Source of the DNA: Campylobacterota bacterium
GTDB taxonomy: Bacteria; Campylobacterota; Campylobacteria; Campylobacterales; Sulfurovaceae
Assembly: GCA_003646505.1 (NCBI GenBank)
Contig: QMKT01000010.1
Coordinates: forward strand, 1-19,056
Direction: 5' to 3'
DNA length: 19,056 nt
Positions 1 through 7,724 of the stretch are shown here, in pieces; within the stretch, counting starts at the first letter, position 1, and each line of letters opens with the position of its first letter. The notes under the pieces were generated by a model. That model was given only the letters and a program-made list of their open reading frames with translations. It was not told where the DNA came from and did not search any database. A program made the translations under genes and the position numbers.

Positions 1-2
1 CA

Positions 3-77
3 AAAGCATTTGGACAAAAAGATGCCCATGCCTTTGCCAATCAGCTCAATGCTTTTTTAACTAAATACATTAAATAA
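3..77 (+). CDS. C-terminal end of an unidentified protein (partial)
   Basis: The third frame is open from the left edge to a TAA at 75-77 and gives 24 residues ending in LNAFLTKYIK. The helical, soluble-looking composition and the short gap to the next promoter fit the 3' end of a real gene. The other two plus frames stop at about 60-63 with implausible, Cys/Pro-rich translations. The piece is too short to name a family. A NosL-like accessory protein crossed my mind because of the FGQKDAHAFA stretch, but that is a guess. Confidence 0.5.
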   Translation, partial: KAFGQKDAHAFANQLNAFLTKYIK

Positions 78-103
78 TGTAGTTGTTTTTGCCATAATTA
101 CGC

Positions 104-134
104 TTGTATCAGTTTTTTAGATTTGTGTTATAAT
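104..134 (+). promoter_or_regulatory. sigma70-type promoter for the glycine-zipper lipoprotein
   Basis: TATAAT at 129-134 is a perfect -10 box, preceded by TGT (an extended -10, TGn). A weak -35 candidate, TTGTAT, sits at 104-109 with a 19-nt spacer. Campylobacterota vegetative promoters often depend on an extended -10 and lack a good -35, so the -10 is the main evidence. Transcription would start about 25 nt before the ATG at 167. Confidence 0.6.
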
Positions 135-166
135 TAGGTATAAACTTAAAAATTGGAGATTATAAA

Positions 167-403
167 ATGAAAACGATTAAATTAATTTTACTGACAGTTG
201 CAAGTTCTGCTCTCATTATGTTTACAGGATGTGCAACCAAAGCGGAAACAGGTGCACTTGTCGGTGCTGGTACTGGTGCTCTCATTGGTCAAGCTATAGG
301 TGGTAATACAGGTGCTACGATTATTGGAGCCGGTGTTGGAGCCATTGCAGGTGCAGCGATCGGTAATAATGAAGATAATAAAGACAGAGCAGCAGCTTAC
401 TAA
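167..403 (+). CDS. small glycine-zipper lipoprotein (OsmB/YMGG-like)
   Basis: This 78-residue protein begins with a lipoprotein signal peptide: basic MKTIK, a hydrophobic stretch at about 5-20, then the lipobox FTGC with the lipidated Cys at residue 22. Phe at -3 is a little unusual. Ala after the Cys is compatible with outer-membrane sorting. Residues 28-66 are a glycine zipper, with repeated GxxxG and small residues (GALVGAGTGALIG, then GAGVGAIAGAAIG), expected to form a tight helical hairpin in or against a membrane. The tail is polar and charged. Known relatives are stress-induced outer-membrane lipoproteins such as OsmB; the precise role here is unknown. GGAG at 155-158 is a good ribosome binding site. 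It is a single gene with its own promoter, converging on the methyltransferase with only 1 nt between the stop codons. Confidence 0.8.
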   Translation: MKTIKLILLTVASSALIMFTGCATKAETGALVGAGTGALIGQAIGGNTGATIIGAGVGAIAGAAIGNNEDNKDRAAAY

Positions 404-404
404 A

Positions 405-980
405 CTACAAGGCTAATGAAGCATCAACTGTATAACGCCATCCATGTTTTGTGATGGTGCTTCTAAATCCATACTTCTCAAGTTTTTCTTGTAAATCGTA
501 TGGTTCAAAAAAGTTCCCGGGTTCTCCCAGTAACTTCTCCATAGTACAGATACTTTTACCCTTAAATGTGTTGACATTAAAATCATAAATAAACAATCCA
601 CCCTCTTTTTTTAGGACACGTACTGTTTCCTTCAATGCCAGATCAATATCATTAAAGTGATGTAAAGCCTCACCCATAAGTATCATGTCAAAACTATTAT
701 CCTCAAAAGGTAATTCTTCTGCACTTGCCTTATGTGTCTTGACATATGCTTTGGCATGTTTAAGCATACCTTCGGCAGGATCAACTGCTGTAAAATCAAG
801 ATCATCTCTACATGTATAAGCAAATTCACACATCACTCCTGTACCCCCACCAACATCTAAAACAGTGGCATGAGGTGAAAGAGTGCTTAAAGCATTACAA
901 AGAGAAGTTCGGACAGACTGAGGATAAATAACAGGTCCAAAGGTTTTAAATATCCAACCTAAATGGTTAAAGGGTATCAT
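405..980 (-). CDS. class I SAM-dependent methyltransferase (UbiE/Methyltransf_11-like)
   Basis: The 191-residue product has the class I methyltransferase fold signature. Motif I is VLDVGGGTG at residues 40-48, the acidic residue expected to bind the ribose of S-adenosylmethionine is in AVDPAEGML (D67), and a motif II/III-like stretch LPFEDNSFDMI (90-100) leads into the hydrophobic strand ending LHHF. VRVLKKEGGLFIYDF (120-134) matches the typical post-motif strand. The substrate cannot be told: the C-terminal half that usually determines it is short and has no diagnostic motif, so a ubiE/menG assignment is not justified. The gene starts 16 nt after the stop of the upstream DUF302-like gene on the same strand, suggesting cotranscription. 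The Shine-Dalgarno is poor. Its 3' end almost touches the lipoprotein gene. Confidence 0.8.
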   Translation of the reverse strand: MIPFNHLGWIFKTFGPVIYPQSVRTSLCNALSTLSPHATVLDVGGGTGVMCEFAYTCRDDLDFTAVDPAEGMLKHAKAYVKTHKASAEELPFEDNSFDMILMGEALHHFNDIDLALKETVRVLKKEGGLFIYDFNVNTFKGKSICTMEKLLGEPGNFFEPYDLQEKLEKYGFRSTITKHGWRYTVDASLAL

Positions 981-996
981 ACTAAAGTTGTTTATC

Positions 997-2013
997 TCAG
1001 TTGGCTGTTTGAGACAATAGAGGGTTGGTATTTGGTATAAGTTTCATACCAAATTCTTTAAGTACCTCTGGTATTTCCATATCGTATTTCTGTATAAGTT
1101 TTAATCTATTTTCATCTCCCACTTCTAGAAGATCAGACCAATTTTTAAACCTTGGCATACCACCTACTATTTTGTTGCTTCCTTTTTTGATATACATAAA
1201 CATACTACATGGAGCAAAAAGTCCCATATCTGGTCTAGCACCTTTGGTATCAAATATTTTATAAGATAATTCCATGTGACAGAGAGAATATGTCCAAAAT
1301 CCATCATAACTAGAAAGGATTTTTTCAGCATCATCCGCTTTCATAAAATTACGATATCCCGCAATCATATATCCTTTATCAGTAAATGTCATTTCAAAAT
1401 TCATTTGAAATTCATCTATAAAATCTTCCATATCTTTAGGTGTTTCAAATTCATACTCAAAATTAATCATTGTGTTTTCGGAAAGTTTTTTATAGGGTAC
1501 TGTTTCACCATTGACACCTAGTTCTTGCGCTATCATAGAATCTAAGGCTTTAAAGCTATTAGAGAATTTTCTTCTGACTTCATTATCTTCAATACCTAGA
1601 ATATCTAACATAACTTCAGGAGCTAAATGACCGACATGTGTTACGTTTTCATTAAGTTTTTTATGTATGAGTAAGTTAAATGGTGAAAATCCAGCAATAC
1701 GGGGATCAATATTTAAAAGTGGAAGTATAGTACTATTATTTACAATTGGCATAAAGCTAAGTACATCTAATTCGGTAGAACCCCAATTTTTTTTATACTT
1801 ATCATTGATTCTTTTGCGTGGGTCTAAGCAATTAAAACCAATATCTTGAAGTTTTTCATCTACGAGTTTGTTGTATTTGGCTTCAATATTTGCAGGTGAA
1901 GTATAGAAGATAGCCAAATCTTTTGTTTTGGTAGGGGCTGATACCTCTGTTGCAAATAGTGCTAGAGGTAATACTGTGAGAAGTAAACATGATTTTTTGA
2001 TTAATTTTGTCAT
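997..2013 (-). CDS. secreted DUF302-like protein, probable tandem domains
   Basis: A 338-residue protein with a Sec signal peptide (basic MTKLIKK, hydrophobic core to about residue 20, probable cleavage near LFA-TEV), so periplasmic. The mature part looks like two diverged DUF302-type units. The first (about 32-166) contains LSFMPIV, then FSPFNLLIHKK and VGHLAPEVMLDILGI. The second (about 183-300) contains MGLFAPCSMFMYIKK and ends in an Asp/Glu/Trp-rich stretch. Phe/Cys-Pro before a hydrophobic strand is characteristic of DUF302, whose biochemical role is unknown. Cys62, Cys245 and Cys269 are in the mature protein and could pair or bind a ligand. The ribosome binding site AAAGGA lies 4 nt before the ATG. 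It is first of a two-gene unit with the methyltransferase. The family call rests on pattern recall and is moderate. Confidence 0.65.
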   Translation of the reverse strand: MTKLIKKSCLLLTVLPLALFATEVSAPTKTKDLAIFYTSPANIEAKYNKLVDEKLQDIGFNCLDPRKRINDKYKKNWGSTELDVLSFMPIVNNSTILPLLNIDPRIAGFSPFNLLIHKKLNENVTHVGHLAPEVMLDILGIEDNEVRRKFSNSFKALDSMIAQELGVNGETVPYKKLSENTMINFEYEFETPKDMEDFIDEFQMNFEMTFTDKGYMIAGYRNFMKADDAEKILSSYDGFWTYSLCHMELSYKIFDTKGARPDMGLFAPCSMFMYIKKGSNKIVGGMPRFKNWSDLLEVGDENRLKLIQKYDMEIPEVLKEFGMKLIPNTNPLLSQTAN

Positions 2014-2086
2014 AATTGTCCTTTATAATAAATAGTTTAGCATAAAGTTAATTGTTAGTGATAAATAAAAATTATGATTGTATATA

Positions 2087-2133
2087 TAGAAGTTTAAAAG
2101 CTACCAAAGGTAATGATGCTTTTAAACTATCTA
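2087..2133 (-). terminator. long hairpin downstream of clpB, probable terminator
   Basis: AGTTTAAAAGC (2091-2101) and GCTTTTAAACT (2118-2128) are perfect inverted repeats of 11 nt. The stem continues inward as TACC-AAA-GGTA (2102-2112) with a 5-nt one-sided bulge. Outward it continues as TAGA/TCTA (2087-2090 and 2130-2133) around one bulged A. It lies 6 nt beyond the clpB stop. Reading on the minus strand, the sequence after the stem is UCUAUAUAU-like, a weak U tract, so termination or 3'-end protection are both possible. Confidence 0.6.
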
Positions 2134-2139
2134 AGTCAA

Positions 2140-4713
2140 TTAGGAAATATTTACTTCTATTTCACCATTTACAACATCAAATGCGACAGAAGAACCTTCC
2201 ACCACTTTGTCTTCAAGTATAAGCTCTGCAAGTCTGTCTTCAACGACCTCATATAGCGCTCTTTTTAACGGACGTGCACCATAGACCGGGTCAAATCCTG
2301 CTTCAGCAACATATGCTTTTGCAGCTGCTGTAAGCGTGATACTTATGTCACGTTCTGCAAGTTTAGCTTGGATACCTTGGAACAAGATATCTACAATACT
2401 CGTAATCGCTTCTAGGTCCAATGGGTTAAAGATAACCTGATCATCAAGTCTATTAAGGAACTCTGGTTTGAAGTTACGTTTAAGTTCGTCATTTACGGCT
2501 TCTCTTCGCTCTTCTTTATCGGTGATGGTCATGATCTTATCTGAGGCAATGTTAGATGTCATAATGATGATGGTATTTTTAAAGTCTACCGTTACCCCTT
2601 TGTTATCTGTTAAACGTCCATCATCAAGTACTTGTAAAAGTGTATTGAACACATCAGGGTGTGCTTTTTCTATCTCATCAAAGAGTACAACAGAGTATGG
2701 TTTACGACGTACTGCTTCAGTAAGCTGTCCACCCTCTTCATAGCCAACATACCCCGGAGGCGCTCCGACTAAACGAGAGGCTGCATGTTTCTCCATATAC
2801 TCAGACATATCTATACGGATGAGTGACTTCTCAGAGTCAAACAAGAACTTTGCAAGTGTTTTTGCCACTTGTGTTTTACCTACTCCCGTTGGCCCAAGGA
2901 ACATAAAGCTTCCTATAGGTCTATTCAAGTCAGAGAGCCCTGCTTTGTTACGCTTAATGGCACGAGCCACAGCTTTGAGTGCTTCTTCCTGCCCTACTAC
3001 TTCTTCTTTGAGAATGCTTTCTATGGCAAGGATCTTCTCTTTTTCACCTTGCAGCATTTTAGAAACAGAGATACCTGTCCAACGGCTGACGATACTTGCT
3101 ATCATATCTTCATCTACAGAGTTTTTAAGCAAAGTACCTTCAGACATCATCTGTGTCCATTTAGACTCTAACGCCGTGAGTTTTTGTTGTTCTCCTGGTA
3201 TCTGTCCATGTTCTATCTCAGCGACTTTGGAAAACTCGCCTTCTCTTTTGAGTGTCTCTGCATGTGTTTTAAGTGTATCCATACTCACTTTGACTTCGGC
3301 AATGTCATTAAAGACCTGCTTCTCATTATCAAACTGATTTTGCAGTGTCATCTTATGTTCTTCAAGGTCTGCAAGTTCTTTCTCTAACTCTACAAGGCGA
3401 GAACTGTTTTTGTCACTCTCTTCCATTTTGAGTGCTTCTTTTTCTACCTGAAGTGTAGAGATCTCACGTTTTGCTTTTGCTAAGTCTTTAGGCTCAGACT
3501 CAATCTGCATTTTAAGTTCAGCTGCTGCTTCATCAATGAGGTCAATGGCTTTATCTGGCAAAAATCTATCAGTAATATATCTATCAGACAATCTAGCTGC
3601 TGCGATCAAAGCTGAATCGGTTATATTTACATTATGGTGTGTTTCTAGTTTACCTTTGATACCTCTAAGTATCTGTAACGCTTCATTGATACTAGGCTCA
3701 TCTACTTTAACTGGTTGAAAACGTCTTTGTAGTGCTGTGTCTTTTTCAAAGTATTTTCTGTACTCTTTAAGTGTGGTAGCCCCGATAGTATGTAACTCAC
3801 CACGAGCAAGTGCCGGTTTTAAAATGTTTGCTGCATCATTTCCACCTTCAGATGCTCCTGCACCCACTATAGTATGTATCTCATCAATGAACAAAATGAC
3901 ATTGGCTGACTCTTTTACTTCATCTATAACAGATTTGAGTCTGTCTTCAAACTCACCTCTATACTTAGCTCCAGCTATGAGTCTGTTCATATCTAAGCTC
4001 ATCACACGCATGTTCTGTAAGCTAAGTGGTACTTCTTTATTTACAATGCGTTGTGCCAAGCCTTCAACAATGGCTGTTTTACCAGTACCAGGTTCACCAA
4101 TGAGAATTGGGTTGTTTTTTGTCTTACGAATGAGTATTTGCATCATACGTTGCACTTCTTCATCACGCCCTATGACGGGGTCAAGTTTACCATCGAGTGC
4201 TTTTTGGTTCAGATCATCAGCATATTGCGCTAATGCTTCCAAAGTTTCATCCCCAGATTGTGAGTCTATCTGTTTTCCTCCGCGAATGCTCTCTAAAGTC
4301 TTTTCAAATTCAGAGATATCAAGGTATTTTGACATCGTATCACGTATGAAGCTTTCTCCAACATTTGACATAAGCCACGCATCCACTGCAAGATACTGAT
4401 CACCATTAGCAGTCATCACGCCTTCAGCATTTTGTAGTGTACGTACAAGATTTTGAGAGAGTTTAATGTTCTCTTTTGTTACAGAAGAGACTGTTGGTAA
4501 TTTATTGGCTATGCTTTTTGTTTCTAACTCAATAGCTGCTTTATCTACATTCATTTTATTGAGTGCTTGATGTAAAATTGACCCGGAATTTGTTAATAAT
4601 GCCCATACAAGGTGTATAGGATCTACTTCCTGATTTTTATTATGTAGTGCAAGTGAAACCCCAGACTCGATAGTCCCCTGCATTTGGTTTGTTAATTTTT
4701 CTAATATATTCAT
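2140..4713 (-). CDS. clpB: ClpB, ATP-dependent disaggregase (Hsp100)
   Basis: At 857 residues this is the full expected length of ClpB, the hexameric AAA+ chaperone that, with DnaK/DnaJ/GrpE, pulls polypeptides out of aggregates in the cytoplasm. Domains in order: Clp N-terminal repeat domain (about 1-145), first AAA+ module with Walker A GEPGTGKT (206-213), pore-loop Tyr in [10 protein letters not shown] (248-257), Walker B VILFIDE (272-278) and arginine fingers at 330-331. A coiled-coil middle domain spans about 405-525. The second AAA+ module has Walker A GPTGVGKT (607-614), pore loop GYVGYEEGG (654-662), Walker B VVLFDE (675-680) and sensor-2 GARPLKR (812-818). All key residues are present. 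AAGGAG lies 8 nt before the ATG. It is monocistronic with a strong promoter overlapped by an HspR-like site. No ClpS-type or IGF/IGL ClpP-docking loop was noted, as expected of ClpB. Confidence 0.98.
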   Translation of the reverse strand: MNILEKLTNQMQGTIESGVSLALHNKNQEVDPIHLVWALLTNSGSILHQALNKMNVDKAAIELETKSIANKLPTVSSVTKENIKLSQNLVRTLQNAEGVMTANGDQYLAVDAWLMSNVGESFIRDTMSKYLDISEFEKTLESIRGGKQIDSQSGDETLEALAQYADDLNQKALDGKLDPVIGRDEEVQRMMQILIRKTKNNPILIGEPGTGKTAIVEGLAQRIVNKEVPLSLQNMRVMSLDMNRLIAGAKYRGEFEDRLKSVIDEVKESANVILFIDEIHTIVGAGASEGGNDAANILKPALARGELHTIGATTLKEYRKYFEKDTALQRRFQPVKVDEPSINEALQILRGIKGKLETHHNVNITDSALIAAARLSDRYITDRFLPDKAIDLIDEAAAELKMQIESEPKDLAKAKREISTLQVEKEALKMEESDKNSSRLVELEKELADLEEHKMTLQNQFDNEKQVFNDIAEVKVSMDTLKTHAETLKREGEFSKVAEIEHGQIPGEQQKLTALESKWTQMMSEGTLLKNSVDEDMIASIVSRWTGISVSKMLQGEKEKILAIESILKEEVVGQEEALKAVARAIKRNKAGLSDLNRPIGSFMFLGPTGVGKTQVAKTLAKFLFDSEKSLIRIDMSEYMEKHAASRLVGAPPGYVGYEEGGQLTEAVRRKPYSVVLFDEIEKAHPDVFNTLLQVLDDGRLTDNKGVTVDFKNTIIIMTSNIASDKIMTITDKEERREAVNDELKRNFKPEFLNRLDDQVIFNPLDLEAITSIVDILFQGIQAKLAERDISITLTAAAKAYVAEAGFDPVYGARPLKRALYEVVEDRLAELILEDKVVEGSSVAFDVVNGEIEVNIS

Positions 4714-4747
4714 AGATTAACTCCTTAAAATTGTTTAAATATGAATT

Positions 4748-4777
4748 ATTATACAACCTTTAGTCACCTCTTGTCAA
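4748..4777 (-). promoter_or_regulatory. clpB promoter, near-consensus sigma70
   Basis: Reading the minus strand, TTGACA (complement of 4772-4777) and TATAAT (complement of 4748-4753) are both perfect hexamers separated by 18 nt. They lie 35-64 nt upstream of the clpB ATG. A full -35 box is uncommon in Campylobacterota and suggests a strong promoter that must be held down by a repressor. Confidence 0.8.
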
Positions 4778-4778
4778 G
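4758..4778. promoter_or_regulatory. HAIR-like inverted repeat, candidate HspR operator
   Basis: The plus strand reads CTTTAGT, 7 nt, TGTCAAG. The HAIR element bound by HspR is CTTGAGT-N7-ACTCAAG. The left arm matches 6 of 7 positions, the right arm 5 of 7, and the spacer is exactly 7. The site covers the clpB -35 box and most of the spacer, where a bound repressor would block RNA polymerase. HspR controls clpB and other chaperone genes in Campylobacter (recalled knowledge). That it does so here is inference, as the hspR gene is not in the window. Confidence 0.55.
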
Positions 4779-4891
4779 TTTATTTAGTTTAAAAAATAAA
4801 TCATAGTTACATTATAGACTATCGTACTAAGATTTTCATTATTCACTTTTTGCAGTTTATACACTAAATATTTACCTTAAATACATACACC

Positions 4892-4920
4892 TTACACAAA
4901 GCATCACTATACTTTATATA
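4892..4920 (+). promoter_or_regulatory. possible promoter for the nitrilase gene
   Basis: TTACAC (4892-4897) and TATATA (4915-4920) are spaced by 17 nt and end 34 nt before the nitrilase ATG. Both are imperfect and the region is very AT-rich, so chance matches are likely. The rest of the 241-nt clpB-nitrilase gap (4714-4954) shows only the clpB control region and nothing else I can name. Confidence 0.3.
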
Positions 4921-4954
4921 TGAAATTATCTCACTGATCAAAAAGGGGAATATT

Positions 4955-5923
4955 ATGAAAAAAGAAACATTTAACATCGCTACCATACAGGCAACACCTG
5001 TTTTTATGGACTTGGATGCAACGATAGACAAAGCTTGTTCACTTATCAAAAAAGCGGCTAATAAAGGTGCTGAACTGGTTGTTTTTCCCGAAGCCTTTGT
5101 TCCTGGCTACCCTGACTGGGTATGGCATGTCCCACCAGGAGATATGGCACTCAATCAGGATCTCTATGCCATGTTACTGGAACAATCTGTTGTTATAGGC
5201 AGTGAACAGACTGATCGTTTGTGTGAGGCTGCAAAAGAAGCTGGCGTCTATGTGGTTATAGGTATTAATGAAAAAAATGCGCAGGCCAGCGGAGGAAGCA
5301 TTAATAACTCTCTTCTTTTCATTTCACCAAAAGGAGAGATATTCGGTCATCATCAAAAACTCATCCCTACTGTAGCCGAACGTATGATCTGGGGATATGG
5401 AGATGCCAGTACCGTGACTGTTTACGATACTGACATGGCTAAACTTGGTGGGCTTATATGCTGGGAGAATTATATGCCTTTAGTGCGTTACTCGCTGTAT
5501 GCTGAAGGGATAGAGTTATATATGGCACCTACTTATGATGAGGGTGAGACTTGGAATGCCTCCATGAGACATATAGCCAAAGAGGGACGCTGTTTTGTAA
5601 CGGGATGTTGTATGGTATTGAAAAAAGAAGATGTATTGAAAAAACTTCCACAACTTCAATCCTACTACAAAGATGTGGGTGAATTTATCAATAAAGGAAA
5701 CAGTCTCATCGTAGACCCAAACGGTAAAGTATTGGCCGGTCCTCTCAATGCAAAAGAAGGCATACTCATGGCAGAAATTGACTTGCATATGCTACGCGGA
5801 TCAAAATGGAATCTCGATACTGCTGGGCATTATGCAAGACCTGATGCCTTTGAACTGACTGTAAGAAAAAGACCTGCACCCATTATAAGAGAAGAGGTAC
5901 ATGGAGAAGATCATATAGAGTAA
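4955..5923 (+). CDS. nitrilase (branch 1 carbon-nitrogen hydrolase)
   Basis: The 322-residue protein is a full-length cytoplasmic nitrilase, converting organic nitriles to carboxylic acid and ammonia. The catalytic residues are visible: Glu46 in VVFPEAF, Lys135 in HHQKLIPT, second Glu142 in AERMIW, and nucleophile Cys169 in GLICWENY. FPEAFVPGYPDW followed by a Trp-rich stretch and CWEN are typical of true nitrilases (EC 3.5.5.1) rather than amidases or NAD synthetase domains. Substrate preference cannot be read from sequence; aliphatic, arylaceto- and cyanide-acting types share these motifs. The start is supported by AAGGGG 6 nt before the ATG. It is divergent from clpB and 39 nt upstream of moxR on the same strand, so it may be the first gene of that operon, though no functional link is obvious. 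Confidence 0.93.
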   Translation: MKKETFNIATIQATPVFMDLDATIDKACSLIKKAANKGAELVVFPEAFVPGYPDWVWHVPPGDMALNQDLYAMLLEQSVVIGSEQTDRLCEAAKEAGVYVVIGINEKNAQASGGSINNSLLFISPKGEIFGHHQKLIPTVAERMIWGYGDASTVTVYDTDMAKLGGLICWENYMPLVRYSLYAEGIELYMAPTYDEGETWNASMRHIAKEGRCFVTGCCMVLKKEDVLKKLPQLQSYYKDVGEFINKGNSLIVDPNGKVLAGPLNAKEGILMAEIDLHMLRGSKWNLDTAGHYARPDAFELTVRKRPAPIIREEVHGEDHIE

Positions 5924-5962
5924 TACACACAAATTACATGGAAATTACGATAACATACTCTT

Positions 5963-6886
5963 ATGAATTATACTATCTCTCCTGAATTTATACCTATCAT
6001 CGATGCTATAGAAGCCCACTTGGTTGGTAAAAGAGAACCGATTGCTTTGTCTTTGGCAACATTTTTTGCAGGAGGTCACCTGCTTTTGGAAGATATTCCA
6101 GGAGTAGGAAAAACGACACTTGCTAAACATCTATCTCAGGTTTTAGGTCTGGATTTTGGCCGTATACAGTTTACTTCCGACATGCTTCCTTCAGACATAC
6201 TCGGAGTGAACTACTACAATCAAAAAGAAGGTGAATTCATCTTTAAAAAAGGACCGATTTTCACTTCTTTTTTACTTGCAGATGAGATCAACCGTTCCAT
6301 GCCAAAAACACAGTCCGCCCTGCTTCAGGCTATGGAAGAAGGCATTGTTACTATAGATAAAACTGCTTATACTCTCAAAAAACCTTTTTTTGTGATGGCA
6401 ACACAAAATCCACATGAAGAAGTGGGTACCTTTCCGCTTCCTTCTTCACAGTTAGACCGCTTTATGTGTTCCTTTGGCATTGGTTACCCCGACAAAGCTT
6501 CAGAGAGAGCTGTTTTAACAGGAGATACAAGACAAAGTTCTGAAAAAATAGACACCCTACTCAGCACAGTACAGATAGAAGCCACTATGCAAAAAGCCTC
6601 AGCTGTGACACTCAGTGACACACTGCTTGATTTTCTTCAAGAGATCATAGCTTTTACGAGAGAAAGCGGTCTTTTTGAATATGGCCTTTCTACACGTGGA
6701 GCACTGGCATTGACTGCCATGGTAAAATCCTGGGCCATGTTACAGGGACGGGTATATGCCACAGCAGATGATGTTCAGATGGTCACAGGCATAGTCTGCG
6801 CCCACCGTTTGCATTTTAAAGAAGGTAACACTACCGCACTTAGAATAAGCCATGAAATCTTTACAAAAATTCATTCAGATACATAG
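5963..6886 (+). CDS. MoxR-family AAA+ ATPase
   Basis: The 307-residue protein matches the usual MoxR length. The AAA+ core has Walker A in EDIPGVGKTT (43-52), Walker B with the catalytic Glu in FLLADEINR (103-111), sensor 1 in MATQNP (145-150) and a DRF motif (165-167), followed by the C-terminal helical lid. MoxR ATPases act as chaperones that help assemble or activate partner proteins, often with metal cofactors or in the cell envelope, and are typically encoded beside DUF58 or VWA proteins. That arrangement holds here: the next gene is DUF58 and overlaps this one by 35 nt. The Shine-Dalgarno is weak, but ATG 5963 gives the standard N-terminus. Confidence 0.93.
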   Translation: MNYTISPEFIPIIDAIEAHLVGKREPIALSLATFFAGGHLLLEDIPGVGKTTLAKHLSQVLGLDFGRIQFTSDMLPSDILGVNYYNQKEGEFIFKKGPIFTSFLLADEINRSMPKTQSALLQAMEEGIVTIDKTAYTLKKPFFVMATQNPHEEVGTFPLPSSQLDRFMCSFGIGYPDKASERAVLTGDTRQSSEKIDTLLSTVQIEATMQKASAVTLSDTLLDFLQEIIAFTRESGLFEYGLSTRGALALTAMVKSWAMLQGRVYATADDVQMVTGIVCAHRLHFKEGNTTALRISHEIFTKIHSDT

Positions 6887-7724
6887 AAGTATAAATCAGC
6901 ACGCCACACGTTTTAGTCTGCTCGTGGTTATTATGCTTTTTGGACTTTTTATGGAAGCCTATATGCATGATTTCAACCTTGTTTATATTACATTCTTTTT
7001 TGTGTTTTCCCTTGCATTTTCAGCAGGTCCGATCGGAGTACTAAACCTAGGTAACATTCAGGCAAAATTTAATATACAAGGACGTATTTTTGCACAAAAA
7101 GAGACAAATATATTATTTAATATAAATAATACTTCATCTACCTCTTCCTGGTCTATAACCCTACATGATAATAATGATGCCAAAGTTACTCTCACTCAGA
7201 TCAAAGGTGAATCTTCAAAAAATGCAGTACTCCCTTTTCTTGTCTATAAGCGCGGTACTTTTACCTATGATAACTGTTATTTGGAGAGTAAATACCCTCT
7301 CTCAACTGCACGCTTGACCAAGCCTATTGATGAAGTCTATGAAGGCATCGCTTACCCTGAACCCAAAGGAAGATCATTAGATACTTTCTTGCATGAGCAG
7401 GAGACCCATTACGGTGAAGAAAAAGAGTTTGACGGATTACGTGAGTATGACGGTTCTCAAAAGGTATCACACATTCACTGGGCTTCTGTAGCCAAAGGTG
7501 AAATGTCCGTAAAAGTCTTCACTAAAGAGACAAAAATACATAACCTTCTCTTTACCTATAATACCTTGCCAGGAGACAAAGAGAGCAGACTTTCACAGCT
7601 TTGTTTATGGGTTTTGGAGTGCGAAAAAAGGCATTTGACCTTTGCCATTCAAATGCCACATAAACAACTTACTTCAAAGAAGGAGAGCATCGATGAGATA
7701 CTTGAAACACTTGCAAGATATTAA
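6852..7724 (+). CDS. DUF58-containing membrane protein
   Basis: The 290-residue product has two closely spaced membrane segments near the N-terminus (about 21-36 and 42-58), then a soluble beta-rich region. The DUF58 signature sits at about 193-215: FDGLREY, a short turn, HIHWASVAKG, matching the family pattern FdglReY...R.IHW...AK. The central arginine usually found before IHW is replaced here (KVSHIHW). DUF58 proteins accompany MoxR ATPases and membrane transglutaminases; their molecular role is not established, although the region resembles the start of a VWA-like fold. The gene overlaps moxR by 35 nt and the transglutaminase gene by 32 nt, so the three are translationally coupled. No strong Shine-Dalgarno precedes the ATG, consistent with coupling. 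Confidence 0.88.
   Translation: MKSLQKFIQIHRSINQHATRFSLLVVIMLFGLFMEAYMHDFNLVYITFFFVFSLAFSAGPIGVLNLGNIQAKFNIQGRIFAQKETNILFNINNTSSTSSWSITLHDNNDAKVTLTQIKGESSKNAVLPFLVYKRGTFTYDNCYLESKYPLSTARLTKPIDEVYEGIAYPEPKGRSLDTFLHEQETHYGEEKEFDGLREYDGSQKVSHIHWASVAKGEMSVKVFTKETKIHNLLFTYNTLPGDKESRLSQLCLWVLECEKRHLTFAIQMPHKQLTSKKESIDEILETLARY
7681..7686 (+). promoter_or_regulatory. Shine-Dalgarno that sets the transglutaminase start
   Basis: AGGAGA lies exactly 6 nt before ATG 7693, inside the end of the DUF58 gene. The longer in-frame ATG at 7642 has no such site and would add a polar, Arg-rich 17-residue leader before the membrane segments, so 7693 is preferred. Confidence 0.8.

Noticed and set aside
417..463. 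Terminator for the lipoprotein gene inside the methyltransferase gene
   Set aside because: The stem is long-range and interrupted, lacks a U tract and lies within coding sequence.
2468..4399. Several plus-strand open frames of 60-220 codons opposite clpB
   Set aside because: They lie entirely within the intact clpB gene, have Ser/Cys-rich unnatural compositions and no recognisable motifs. They are antisense shadows of a conserved gene.
7642..7692. Longer transglutaminase start at ATG 7642
   Set aside because: No ribosome binding site, and it adds a polar Arg-rich leader; ATG 7693 has AGGAGA at 6 nt.
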